Assembly (NCBI RefSeq): GCF_003390325.1
Contig: NZ_QUOK01000002.1
Location: 248,001-312,000, forward strand
DNA from: Rhodohalobacter sp. SW132
GTDB lineage: Bacteria > Bacteroidota > Rhodothermia > Balneolales > Balneolaceae
DNA length: 64,000 bases
Direction: 5' to 3'
Part shown: positions 9,635-18,606 of the stretch, one piece after another
Layout: each line of letters begins with the position of its first letter
Numbering within the stretch: the first letter of the stretch is position 1
Translations under genes and position numbers: made by a program
The notes under the pieces: generated by a model
What the model was told of the DNA's origin: nothing
Database searches by the model: none
Seen by the model: the letters and a program-made list of their open reading frames with translations, nothing else

Positions 9635-10215
9635 TACAGGATTTTATCTGCAATTTGAATCAGTTATAACCCTCTGCCTTTCTATGATTTTATGGACCTG
9701 GACTTTCATATTAACATGGAAATGACGCTCTGCTTAGATTTTATGTGGTATCATAGATGTAGATATGGTGTCGTTTGTCTTCCTTTTTATTCTTGAGATA
9801 TAAAGGTAAAATGGGATTCAACAGAGAATCGAGAATTCCATGAGTAAATAGTGTCAAATCTACGGCTTAGGTGGAAGATCCCGGCTTCCAGTTGTTATTT
9901 AGCCTTAATGAGCACTATATAGCGGAATTCCGAATATATATTTGCAATTGAGCAAAGATGGGCAACAAAGAGAAAAAATTGCTCTTTTCTTTTTTTTATT
10001 TGTTCTGATTAAATATATTCCGCTATAAATAAATGTGGAGCTTTATCTCGTGGTGATTTTAAAAAGCGCTTTTAGCTTTAAGGCAACTCAGACAAGTTTT
10101 GTTTAGATTTATTATCATAAATATTGCTACTTAAAACAATACATAAGTAGTAGTTATTCTTCTGCAAGCTTACACATTCAAATTTCATTAACTTTTTTAA
10201 CCGGATTTGCTCTCG
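9635..10215. promoter_or_regulatory. regulatory region of the SDR-GH67 operon
   Basis: No gene is visible in these 581 nt. It holds TTGAGCAA at 9948-9955, a related TTGCTCTT at 9979-9986 (31 bp apart, about three helical turns), and the LacI-type operator AAAAGCGCTTTT at 10062-10073, 142 nt before the SDR start codon. An 11-bp inverted repeat, TATAGCGGAAT (9918-9928) and ATTCCGCTATA (10017-10027), brackets the TTGAGCAA sites. Confidence 0.55.
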
Positions 10216-10977
10216 ATGTTAAAGACATTCTACAATTTTGAAGGTAAGCTTGTTCTTGTTACAGGTGGCGGCAGTGGTTTAGGTCTCGGAATTTCAAAGA
10301 TCTTCATTGAAGCCGGAGCTTCGGTTGTGATTACAGGCAGGGGAGAGGAAAAACTGAAAAAAGCATGCAATGCAATGGGGGAATCGGCCTCATATATTGT
10401 TAATGATATCACTGAACTTGATTCACTGCCCGGACTTGTTGAAAAAATTGAGTCAGAAATTGCCCCTATCGATATTTTAGTGAATAACGCGGGAATTAAT
10501 CTTAAAAAACATACCCGTGATGTTAGCGATAAAGAGTTTAATGACATTATTCAAACCAACCTTAACGGACTTTTTTCTCTTTCCAGAGAAGTAGCGTCCA
10601 GGATGATGAAACGGGAAAGTGGAGTTATCCTGAATATAACCTCTATGGCAGCGATTTACGGAATCCCGCAAGTCACGGCCTACACCGCTTCCAAAACCGG
10701 GCTTCTTGGATTGACCCGCGCACTCGCTGTTGATCTCTCTCCGCACGGAATTCGGGTAAATGCAATTGCTCCCGGTTTTATTGATTCCCCGATGTTGCGT
10801 AAAGCGTTCGATTCTGATCCCGACCGCGCAAATCGAGTTCTTGAACGTACTCCCATGAAAAAGCTGGGAGAACCTGAAGATATTGCCACTGCAGCCCTTT
10901 TTCTGACTTCAGATGCAGCAAAATTTATTACCGGTGTAAATTTACCGGTTGATGGTGGTAACTCAATCGGTTTTTAA
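10216..10977 (+). CDS. SDR-family oxidoreductase
   Basis: NAD(P)-dependent short-chain dehydrogenase, classical type. The 253-residue protein has TGGGSGLGLGI (cofactor loop), NNAG at 90-93, and the catalytic set S143, Y156 and K160 (YTASK). It ends with a typical FITGVNLPVDGG segment. The nearest functional groups are gluconate 5-dehydrogenase and KduD-like enzymes. Because the gene is 15 nt from a GH67 alpha-glucuronidase, a role in hexuronate or aldonate conversion is reasonable but inferred. The ATG at 10216 is used rather than the TTG at 10207. It is the first gene of the plus-strand operon. Confidence 0.9.
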   Translation: MLKTFYNFEGKLVLVTGGGSGLGLGISKIFIEAGASVVITGRGEEKLKKACNAMGESASYIVNDITELDSLPGLVEKIESEIAPIDILVNNAGINLKKHTRDVSDKEFNDIIQTNLNGLFSLSREVASRMMKRESGVILNITSMAAIYGIPQVTAYTASKTGLLGLTRALAVDLSPHGIRVNAIAPGFIDSPMLRKAFDSDPDRANRVLERTPMKKLGEPEDIATAALFLTSDAAKFITGVNLPVDGGNSIGF

Positions 10978-10992
10978 ACCTGAATTTCACAA

Positions 10993-13173
10993 ATGAATTT
11001 CATGACAAAATTAAAACATAGTACAATTCTTCTTTTAGCATTCATCCTGTTTTCCGGAACCGATGTTTTCGGTCAGGATGGATACAGAATGTGGCTCAAA
11101 TACGACAAAATTAGCGATGATCAGCTGCTTGAACAGTATCGCAGCCAGATTCATCAAATTCAGATAGCTACTGATACGCCTACACTGGAAGCTGCCGAAA
11201 AAGAACTCCTCGATGGGTTAAGCGGTCTTCTTGATACAGAAATCGAAAACCGTTCCGAACTGAACCGCAGCTCCGTGGTTGCAGGAACACCGGCTAACTC
11301 AGAAACAATTGCAGCCCTTGGGCTCGAGGACGATCTCCGGCAGCTGGGTGATGAAGGATATTTAATCCGCCATACCGAACACAATGGAAATGCACATATC
11401 ATCATCGCGGCGAATGAAGATATTGGAGTCCTGTATGGTGTTTTTGGCTTATTACGAAAAATACAAACGAACACCGGTCTGGATGGAATTTCTTATGAAA
11501 CCGCACCGAAGGTTCAGTTTCGGGTAGTTAACCACTGGGATAATCTTGACCGCCTCGTGGAAAGGGGATATGCGGGTCTTTCATTGTGGGAATGGGGCAC
11601 ACTGCCGGAATACAAACATCCCCGCTACATCGATTATGCACGAATCAACGCTTCTATTGGAATCAACGCTGCAGCCATTAACAACGTAAATGCAGATCCG
11701 CTAATCCTGACAGACCAGTTTCTTGAGAAAGTTGAAGTACTGGCCGATATTTTTCGCCCGTACGGCATCCAGATGTTTCTGTCGATTAACTTTCACTCAC
11801 CCGTTCGGATTGGAGGTTTGGATACGGCCGATCCGCTTGATCCCGGCGTTATCGAATTTTGGGCTGATAAAGCGGATGAAATTTATGAGCGTATCCCCGA
11901 TTTCGGCGGATTTCTGGTAAAAGCGGATTCAGAAGGTCAACCCGGACCACACGGTTACGGTCGGGATCACGCTCAGGGCGCAAATGTTTTGGCAGATGCT
12001 CTTGAGCCGCACGGCGGAGTTGTTTTCTGGAGAGCATTCGTTTATGACCCCGAGCAGGATGACCGGTTCCGGGAAGCGTATGATGAATTTGTGCCGCTTG
12101 ATGGAAAATTTAAAGACAACGTCATTCTCCAGGTGAAAAACGGTCCGATTGACTTTCAGCCAAGAGAACCTTTTTCCCCTCTATTTGGCGCACTGCCAGA
12201 AACCAATACGATGATTGAGCTGCAGGTCACTCAGGAGTATTTCGGTTTTAATCTGCACCTTGCCTACCAGGGGCCGCTCTTTACCGAAGTTTTGAATGAA
12301 GATACGTACGCGAAGGGTGAGGGCTCAACCGTAGCTAAAGTTGTGGATGGATCGGTTTTCGACTACGAACTGACCGGAATGGCAGGAGTGATCAATCCGG
12401 GAACCGACCGAAACTGGACCGGACACCCGTTTGTGCAGTCGAGCTGGTACGCTTATGGGCGACTCGCGTGGGATCACACACTGTCAGCAGAAGAAATCGC
12501 CGATGAGTGGATCCGGATGACATTCACAAACAACAACGAGTTCATCGATCCGGTTACGGAAATCATGATGGAATCCCGTGAAGCCGGGGTGAACTATCGA
12601 AATCCGCTGGGTCTTACTCACCTCTATGCCCAGGGGCATCACTACGGACCCGCTCCGTGGCATTCAGAATCATCCCGTCCGGACTGGACTTCTGCATACT
12701 ACCATAAAGCGGATGATTACGGCATTGGTTTTGACCGTACCGAAACCGGGTCAAACGCAGTAGAGCAGTATCATGAACCGGTAGCCAGCGTCTTCCGGGA
12801 CTTGGACAAGATTCCTGAAGATTACCTGCTTTGGTTTCACCACGTCAGCTGGGATCATGAAATGGAATCCGGCCGAACCCTTTGGGAAGAGCTCGTTCAC
12901 AAATATTACGAAGGTGTTGAGCAAGTTCGGTGGATGCAGGAACAATGGAATGAGATGGAAGGACTGATCGATGATGAACGATTTGAACATGTAAAAGCTC
13001 TGTTGAAAATACAGGAGAGAGACGCTGTCCGATGGAGAGATTCATGTGTGCTCTATTTCCAGACACATTCGGGGATGGAGATACCAGAGCAATATGAACA
13101 GCCCGAGCACGATCTGCAGCACTACATCGATCTTGAGCATATTATTTACGTGCCGGACCCATGGTACAACTAA
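10993..13173 (+). CDS. GH67 alpha-glucuronidase, exported
   Basis: Removes (4-O-methyl)glucuronic acid from the non-reducing end of aldouronic acids released from glucuronoxylan. Strong GH67 signatures are present: [39 protein letters not shown], and [10 protein letters not shown]. Expected acid is E314, and expected bases are D387 (PIDF) and E415 (TQEY), counted from the first Met. Length of 726 is normal. An N-terminal signal peptide (hydrophobic [11 protein letters not shown], cleavage likely after VFG) indicates a periplasmic enzyme. It lies between the SDR and the GH3 gene in a tight operon. Confidence 0.95.
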   Translation: MNFMTKLKHSTILLLAFILFSGTDVFGQDGYRMWLKYDKISDDQLLEQYRSQIHQIQIATDTPTLEAAEKELLDGLSGLLDTEIENRSELNRSSVVAGTPANSETIAALGLEDDLRQLGDEGYLIRHTEHNGNAHIIIAANEDIGVLYGVFGLLRKIQTNTGLDGISYETAPKVQFRVVNHWDNLDRLVERGYAGLSLWEWGTLPEYKHPRYIDYARINASIGINAAAINNVNADPLILTDQFLEKVEVLADIFRPYGIQMFLSINFHSPVRIGGLDTADPLDPGVIEFWADKADEIYERIPDFGGFLVKADSEGQPGPHGYGRDHAQGANVLADALEPHGGVVFWRAFVYDPEQDDRFREAYDEFVPLDGKFKDNVILQVKNGPIDFQPREPFSPLFGALPETNTMIELQVTQEYFGFNLHLAYQGPLFTEVLNEDTYAKGEGSTVAKVVDGSVFDYELTGMAGVINPGTDRNWTGHPFVQSSWYAYGRLAWDHTLSAEEIADEWIRMTFTNNNEFIDPVTEIMMESREAGVNYRNPLGLTHLYAQGHHYGPAPWHSESSRPDWTSAYYHKADDYGIGFDRTETGSNAVEQYHEPVASVFRDLDKIPEDYLLWFHHVSWDHEMESGRTLWEELVHKYYEGVEQVRWMQEQWNEMEGLIDDERFEHVKALLKIQERDAVRWRDSCVLYFQTHSGMEIPEQYEQPEHDLQHYIDLEHIIYVPDPWYN

Positions 13174-13225
13174 CCGATAGAATTGATGAATAATCAGAAA
13201 GAAGAAATTAATAACGAATAATAAA

Positions 13226-15538
13226 ATGGCTACACAATCTAACCTACGCCCGGTATCTGAAGCAAAATTTAAAGATTCTGATCTTTCACCGGATGAGAGA
13301 ACTGACGATCTGCTATCGTTAATGACTCTGGAGGAGAAAATTGCACAACTGATGTGCGTTTGGAATCAAAAGGCTGATACTCTTCTTGACAAGGATGGCA
13401 AATTTGATGAAAAAAAGGCAAATGATTCGTATAAACACGGCAATGGCCTTGGTCAGGTAGGGCGCCCGAATGATTCCGGCGGAGGTACTACGGCCCGGGA
13501 AATGGCTGAACTGACCAATCGAATCCAGAAATTTTTTATTGAAAACTCACGTCTTGGTATCCCGGTCATTTTTCATGAAGAGTGCCTTCACGGACTTGCA
13601 GCTAAAGACAGTACAAGTTTTTCGCAGCCGATTGGCCTTGCTGGAACATTCAATCCCGATCTGATTGAAAAACTTTATGCAATGACCGCTGAAGAAACCC
13701 GTGTAAGAGGCGGACACCAGGCGCTGACTCCGGTACTTGATGTAGCCCGTGATCCGCGCTGGGGCCGTGTTGAAGAGACATTTGGCGAAGACCCTTACCT
13801 GATTACACAAATGGGTTTATCCGCAGTGAAAGGTTTCCAGGGCGATGCCTCATTTAATAATAGAAAACATGTGCTGGCTACGCTTAAACACTTTGCAGCC
13901 CATGGGGATCCGGAATCCGGCATGAACTGTGCACCGGTGAATGTATCGGAACGGGTGCTTCGTGAAGTCTTTCTGCCGCCGTTCAAAGAGGTGCTGCAAA
14001 AAGCTGAAGCGATCAGCGTGATGGCATCTTACAACGAAATTGATGGTGTTCCGTCTCATGCCAATAAGTGGCTTCTACGCGATGTGCTGCGCGAAGAGTG
14101 GGGCTTTGAAGGATTTGTAGTATCCGATTATTATGCGATTTGGGAGCTGAATGATCGCCCCGATACACACGGCCATTTTGTGGCAAAAGATAAGAAGCAG
14201 GCGGCTGAACTTGCGGTTAAAGCCGGTGTAAACATGGAATTTCCTGAGCCGGACTGCTATCTCTTTCTGAAAGAACTTGTGGAAGAAGGCAGCGTGGATG
14301 AGTCCCTGATAGATGGACTTGTTCGTCCGATGCTCTACTGGAAATTCAGGCTCGGACTTTTCGAGGATCCATATGTAGATCCGGATGAAGCGGACCGAAT
14401 CTGCGGATCGAAAGAAAATGCAGAACTGGCTTATGAGGCAGCGAAGGAGACCATCACCCTTCTGAAAAACGAAAATAAAACACTGCCGATAAATCTCGAC
14501 GAGGTGAATAAAATCGCCGTTATCGGCCCAAATGCAGACAGAAGTCTTCTGGGCGGATACAGCGGTGTGCCGAAAAAAGAGATCTCCGTACTGGAAGGCA
14601 TTCGTGAGAAAGTTGGCGACAAAGCTGAAATTCTCTACAGTGAAGGGTGCAAAATTACCGTTGGCGGTTCATGGAATGAAGATGCCGTGGTGCTGCCTGA
14701 TGAGGAAGACGATCTGAAATCGATTGCTGAAGCGGTAAAAGTTGCTGAAGAGGCAGATGTGATTGTACTCGCCATCGGAGGCAATGAGCAGACATCCCGT
14801 GAATCGTGGGATATCCGCCACATGGGGGATCGCACAGACATAACCCTGTTCGGCAGGCAGGAAGAACTGATCAAAGAGATGATCAAAACCGGAAAGCCGG
14901 TCATTGCATTTCTGTTTAACGGACGTCCGCTCGCTACAAATTATCTGAGCGAAAATGCCAGTGCAATATTTGAATGCTGGTACCTCGGCCAGGAGACCGG
15001 CCGGGCTGTTGCGGATGTTCTGGTGGGAGATTACAATCCCGGCGGAAAACTGCCGATCACCATTCCAAGATCTGTAGGACACATTCCTGCGTATTACAAT
15101 CACAAGCCATCCGACAGGCGCGGTTTTCTGCATGACGTGGTAACACCGCTCTATCCTTTCGGATTCGGCCTCAGCTATACGGAATTCAAAATTGGCAACA
15201 TCAGCCTGAAAGATTCCACAATCGAAGCGTACAATTCTACTACGGTTTCATGTGAAGTTTCAAACACCGGGGATCGCGAGGGATCAGAAGTGGTTCAGCT
15301 CTACATCCGGGATCTGGTCAGCACGGCAACCCGGCCAGTTAAAGAGCTGAAGGGTTTTGAGAAAGTCTGGCTAAAACCGGGTGAAACCAAAACCGTTGAG
15401 TTTCAGATCAAACCGGATTCACTGGCATTTCATGACATTAACATGGAATATGTTGTTGAACCGGGCGAATTTGAGCTCATGATCGGAACATCTTCACAGG
15501 ATGAAGATCTGTCAAAAGTTACGCTCGAAGTTGTATAA
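13226..15538 (+). CDS. GH3 beta-xylosidase/beta-glucosidase
   Basis: Retaining exo-glycosidase that would release xylose (or glucose) from short oligosaccharides. The 770-residue protein has the GH3 N-terminal TIM barrel (LTPVLDVARDPRWGRVEETFGEDPYL, nucleophile D301 in VVSDYY), the alpha/beta domain (ETITLLKNENKTLP) and a C-terminal fibronectin III-like domain (from about residue 665). No signal peptide is seen after the ATG at 13226, so it is probably cytoplasmic, acting on oligomers imported by the neighbouring GPH transporter. Substrate choice between xylose and glucose cannot be read from sequence. The xylan context favours xylosidase. Confidence 0.92.
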   Translation: MATQSNLRPVSEAKFKDSDLSPDERTDDLLSLMTLEEKIAQLMCVWNQKADTLLDKDGKFDEKKANDSYKHGNGLGQVGRPNDSGGGTTAREMAELTNRIQKFFIENSRLGIPVIFHEECLHGLAAKDSTSFSQPIGLAGTFNPDLIEKLYAMTAEETRVRGGHQALTPVLDVARDPRWGRVEETFGEDPYLITQMGLSAVKGFQGDASFNNRKHVLATLKHFAAHGDPESGMNCAPVNVSERVLREVFLPPFKEVLQKAEAISVMASYNEIDGVPSHANKWLLRDVLREEWGFEGFVVSDYYAIWELNDRPDTHGHFVAKDKKQAAELAVKAGVNMEFPEPDCYLFLKELVEEGSVDESLIDGLVRPMLYWKFRLGLFEDPYVDPDEADRICGSKENAELAYEAAKETITLLKNENKTLPINLDEVNKIAVIGPNADRSLLGGYSGVPKKEISVLEGIREKVGDKAEILYSEGCKITVGGSWNEDAVVLPDEEDDLKSIAEAVKVAEEADVIVLAIGGNEQTSRESWDIRHMGDRTDITLFGRQEELIKEMIKTGKPVIAFLFNGRPLATNYLSENASAIFECWYLGQETGRAVADVLVGDYNPGGKLPITIPRSVGHIPAYYNHKPSDRRGFLHDVVTPLYPFGFGLSYTEFKIGNISLKDSTIEAYNSTTVSCEVSNTGDREGSEVVQLYIRDLVSTATRPVKELKGFEKVWLKPGETKTVEFQIKPDSLAFHDINMEYVVEPGEFELMIGTSSQDEDLSKVTLEVV

Positions 15539-15594
15539 AAAAGGGCAAATAAAATCGCAAACAGAATTAACACTAACTCAATCATACAAATCCA

Positions 15595-17025
15595 TTGAAC
15601 AACTCAGGTGATAACGGGGTGAAGCTTGAACGGCCAAGGTTAACGTTCAAAGAAAAAGTCGGGTACGGTCTTGGGGATATGGCATCGAATCTGTATTTCC
15701 AGACCTTTGTTCTGTTCCTGCCCATTTTCTATACAGATGTTTTCGGAATTCCTGCCGCTGCTATGGGAACCATGATGCTGGTTACGCGTGTGTGGGATGC
15801 CGTTACCGATCCGGTCATGGGAATGATCGCGGACAGAACTCAGACGCGATGGGGTAAATTTCGCCCCTATATCATCAGTTTTGCTATACCGCTTGCGGTT
15901 GGCGGGGTGCTCGTATTTTCGACCCCTGACCTGGGCGACTCAGGTAAGCTGATCTACGCTTATGCAACGTACATGCTGCTGATGATGCTCTACACCGCTA
16001 TCAACGTGCCGTATTCTGCGCTGATGGGTGTGATCACTCCAAACTCAATGGAGCGTACCGAAGTCTCCTCATTCCGATTTGTGGCAGCCTTCGGTGGTCA
16101 GGTTATTGTAGGTGCTGCCACACTTGGCCTGGTTGAATATCTTGGCGGCGGGGATGAAACGCTCGGCTGGCAGATGACAATGGTAGCATATGGTGCGCTT
16201 GCTGTGGCGCTGTTGTTCGCAACTTTTTATCTCACTAAAGAGAGAGTATCTCCCAAGAAAGAGGTTCGAAACAAACCATCGGCTGATCTCAAAGATCTGT
16301 TTATGAACAAACCGTGGGTACTGGTCGGATTAGCTACGCTTTTCCAGCTTACCTACATAGTAATGAGGGGCTCATCAACTACGTACTATTTCCGCTATTT
16401 TGTTGGCGACCAGCAGTTAAATCTGCTGGGCTGGAATATTGACCTGACATATGCGCTGTTTACCTCCTCCTTTATCACAGCCGGTACGATTGCAACACTT
16501 ATTGGTGCGGTTCTTACGAAATACTTCACCAAGCTGCTTGATAAGAAATTCGTCTACTCCGGCTTTCTGCTCTCAAGTGCAGCGTTTTCATGCGCCTTTT
16601 TCTTTCTTGAACCAGATAACGTTGTGCTGATGTACGTACTAAATGTTCTGGTATCGTTCTTCTTTGGATCGGTTTCCGTACTTCAGTGGGCCATTTACAC
16701 TGATGCAGCCGATTATGGGGAGTGGAAATTCGGCAGAAGGGCGACAGCACTCATCATGGCTGCATCCCTCTTTATGCTGAAGCTTGGCTTAACATTTGGA
16801 GGGGCAATTACCGGATGGATGCTTGAGTTTCATAACTTTGTACCGCTTGCGGAGCAGAGCGAATACACCATCACCGGAATTAAGCTTCTTATGAGTGTTT
16901 ACCCTGCGATATTTGGCTTTATCGGCGGCGCCATCATGCTGTTTTATCCGCTGAGGGATGTTACTATGGTGAAAATCGAAGAGGATCTACTCGCACGAAA
17001 AGAGAAAGCAGGACAGGAATCATAA
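15595..17025 (+). CDS. GPH-family sugar:cation symporter
   Basis: Inner-membrane glycoside-pentoside-hexuronide:cation symporter (MFS, XylP/UidB/MelB type) with about 12 hydrophobic segments. Typical GPH features are KVGYGLGDMASNLYFQ near the N-terminus, the DAVTDPVMGMIADRTQTRWGKFRP motif after TM2, and DAADYGEWKFGRRATAL in the C-terminal half. The frame starts with TTG at 15595. A GTG at 15619 is an alternative. It lies 56 nt after the GH3 gene and 29 nt before a GH10 xylanase. It likely imports xylo-oligomers, xylobiose or aldobiouronates for GH3. Confidence 0.93.
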   Translation: MNNSGDNGVKLERPRLTFKEKVGYGLGDMASNLYFQTFVLFLPIFYTDVFGIPAAAMGTMMLVTRVWDAVTDPVMGMIADRTQTRWGKFRPYIISFAIPLAVGGVLVFSTPDLGDSGKLIYAYATYMLLMMLYTAINVPYSALMGVITPNSMERTEVSSFRFVAAFGGQVIVGAATLGLVEYLGGGDETLGWQMTMVAYGALAVALLFATFYLTKERVSPKKEVRNKPSADLKDLFMNKPWVLVGLATLFQLTYIVMRGSSTTYYFRYFVGDQQLNLLGWNIDLTYALFTSSFITAGTIATLIGAVLTKYFTKLLDKKFVYSGFLLSSAAFSCAFFFLEPDNVVLMYVLNVLVSFFFGSVSVLQWAIYTDAADYGEWKFGRRATALIMAASLFMLKLGLTFGGAITGWMLEFHNFVPLAEQSEYTITGIKLLMSVYPAIFGFIGGAIMLFYPLRDVTMVKIEEDLLARKEKAGQES

Positions 17026-17054
17026 TTAGTTATCATAAATCTAAACATAATTTC

Positions 17055-18194
17055 ATGAAATCTATTTTATTTACATCTATTCTACTTCTTTTGATTGGGT
17101 GCGGATCCGACAGAGATCAATATCAGCAGGAGCAAACTGAAGAACAAACTTTGAGAAGCGCCTTTGAGGGATCCTTCCTGATCGGTACGATTCTGAACCA
17201 TCGGCAGATTTTTGGACAAGATCAGCGAGGTCAGGATTTGGCTGTGCGGGAATTCAATGCCGTAACTGCTGAGAATGTAATGAAGTGGGAGAATATCCAT
17301 CCCGAACCTGGAGTGTATGATTTCGATGCTGCTGATACAATGATTGATATCGCAGAAGAGAACGGTATGTTTGTGGTTGGGCATACACTTGTGTGGCACA
17401 GTCAGACACCTGATTGGGTTTTTTATGATGACGAAGGTGAACTTCTCAGTCGTGAAGCTCTTTTGGAACGGATGAAAGATCACATCGAGACCGTCGTTGG
17501 CCGCTATAAAGGGCGTGTTCATGGATGGGACGTGGTAAATGAAGCGATTGTGGATGATGGCACTATGCGGGACACCTACTGGTACCGAATTATAGGTGAA
17601 GACTTTCTTGTAAAAGCATTTGAGTATGCGCACGCAGTAGACCCCGAAGCCGAGCTCTACTATAATGATTACTCCCTGGAAATTCCGTCGAAGCGGGAAG
17701 GGGCAATTCGCCTGGTTGAATATCTCCAGGAAAATGACGCACCTATTACCGGTATAGGTACGCAGGGTCACTTTATGCTCGATTTTCCCGATCTTGAAGA
17801 AATCGAAAAAACGATCACTGATTTCGCCGCACTTGGTATCGATGTGATGGTAACTGAGCTGGACATCGATGTATTACCGCCAGCATTTGATTACATGGGC
17901 GCTGACGTTTCGGCATCAGCAGAAATGCGGGAAGAACTAAATCCCTATCCCGACGCACTTCCCGATTCCGTACAGCAGCAGCTCACCGACCGCTACCGGG
18001 ACATATTTGAAATCTACCTGCGTCACAGTGACGATATCACCCGCGTAACATTCTGGGGCGTGACCGATGGAGATTCCTGGAAAAATAACTGGCCGGTCAG
18101 TGGACGAACAAACTATCCGCTGATATTTGACCGGAACTGGGAGCCGAAACCGGCTTATCACGCAATCATCGAACTGGCTGAAGAACACCGTTGA
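17055..18194 (+). CDS. GH10 endo-1,4-beta-xylanase, lipoprotein
   Basis: Retaining endoxylanase in a minimal form: an SPII signal peptide ending LLLLIGC (lipid anchor Cys16) followed by one GH10 barrel. Acid/base E163 is in WDVVNEA and nucleophile E268 is in VTELDID. The N-E-N motif of GH10 (NAVTAENVMKWENIHPEPG) is present. No CBM and no T9SS tail. It is therefore a membrane-anchored enzyme, probably periplasmic or at the surface, acting on imported xylo-oligomers, in contrast with the large secreted GH10 enzymes at 23705 and 36969. Confidence 0.95.
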   Translation: MKSILFTSILLLLIGCGSDRDQYQQEQTEEQTLRSAFEGSFLIGTILNHRQIFGQDQRGQDLAVREFNAVTAENVMKWENIHPEPGVYDFDAADTMIDIAEENGMFVVGHTLVWHSQTPDWVFYDDEGELLSREALLERMKDHIETVVGRYKGRVHGWDVVNEAIVDDGTMRDTYWYRIIGEDFLVKAFEYAHAVDPEAELYYNDYSLEIPSKREGAIRLVEYLQENDAPITGIGTQGHFMLDFPDLEEIEKTITDFAALGIDVMVTELDIDVLPPAFDYMGADVSASAEMREELNPYPDALPDSVQQQLTDRYRDIFEIYLRHSDDITRVTFWGVTDGDSWKNNWPVSGRTNYPLIFDRNWEPKPAYHAIIELAEEHR

Positions 18195-18296
18195 TTATTT
18201 AGTTTTTGAAATGTCGGCATCTGAAGCCAGATCATACAGGATGAGAACTTTCACATATCAGATTATCATAAATAAAAATTGAACAAGCATATATAA

Positions 18297-18533
18297 TTGC
18301 GAGTAATGATAGCTGCAGCTTTGCATTTTGGTATCCAGGAGCAAATGCTGCATAGTGAATTGACGGACGAGATCTTTCCTCACGCCTACACATTTAATGA
18401 CGGATATATGTATCCCGGAGATGAGCCCGGCCTTGGGGTGGACATCGATGAAAAGAAAGCGAAAAATTATCAGTATGAACGAGCTCGTCTTCCGGTTAAT
18501 CGTAAAGAAGACGGTACGCTCTTTAACGGGTAA
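18297..18533 (+). pseudogene. remnant of a mannonate dehydratase-like (RspA/ManD) gene, C-terminus only
   Basis: About 75 residues match the C-terminal end of the enolase-superfamily mannonate/galactonate dehydratases (RspA/ManD). Recognised blocks are [33 protein letters not shown] and [13 protein letters not shown]. The family protein is about 400 residues, and the metal-binding barrel is absent. Around ALHF-GIQE a short segment, roughly seven residues in intact members, also appears deleted. No rest of the gene lies upstream to 18195. The remnant sits between the GH10 lipoprotein and the esterase. D-mannonate dehydratase works in glucuronate catabolism, so this suggests loss of a glucuronate-pathway gene from the operon. 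Confidence 0.8.
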
Positions 18534-18606
18534 TGGGGCGCATCGATTTTCGTTTGTGGTAAGAATCACTGCCCAGATTTAATTCAAACAAAACAGTGTC
18601 CTTTCC

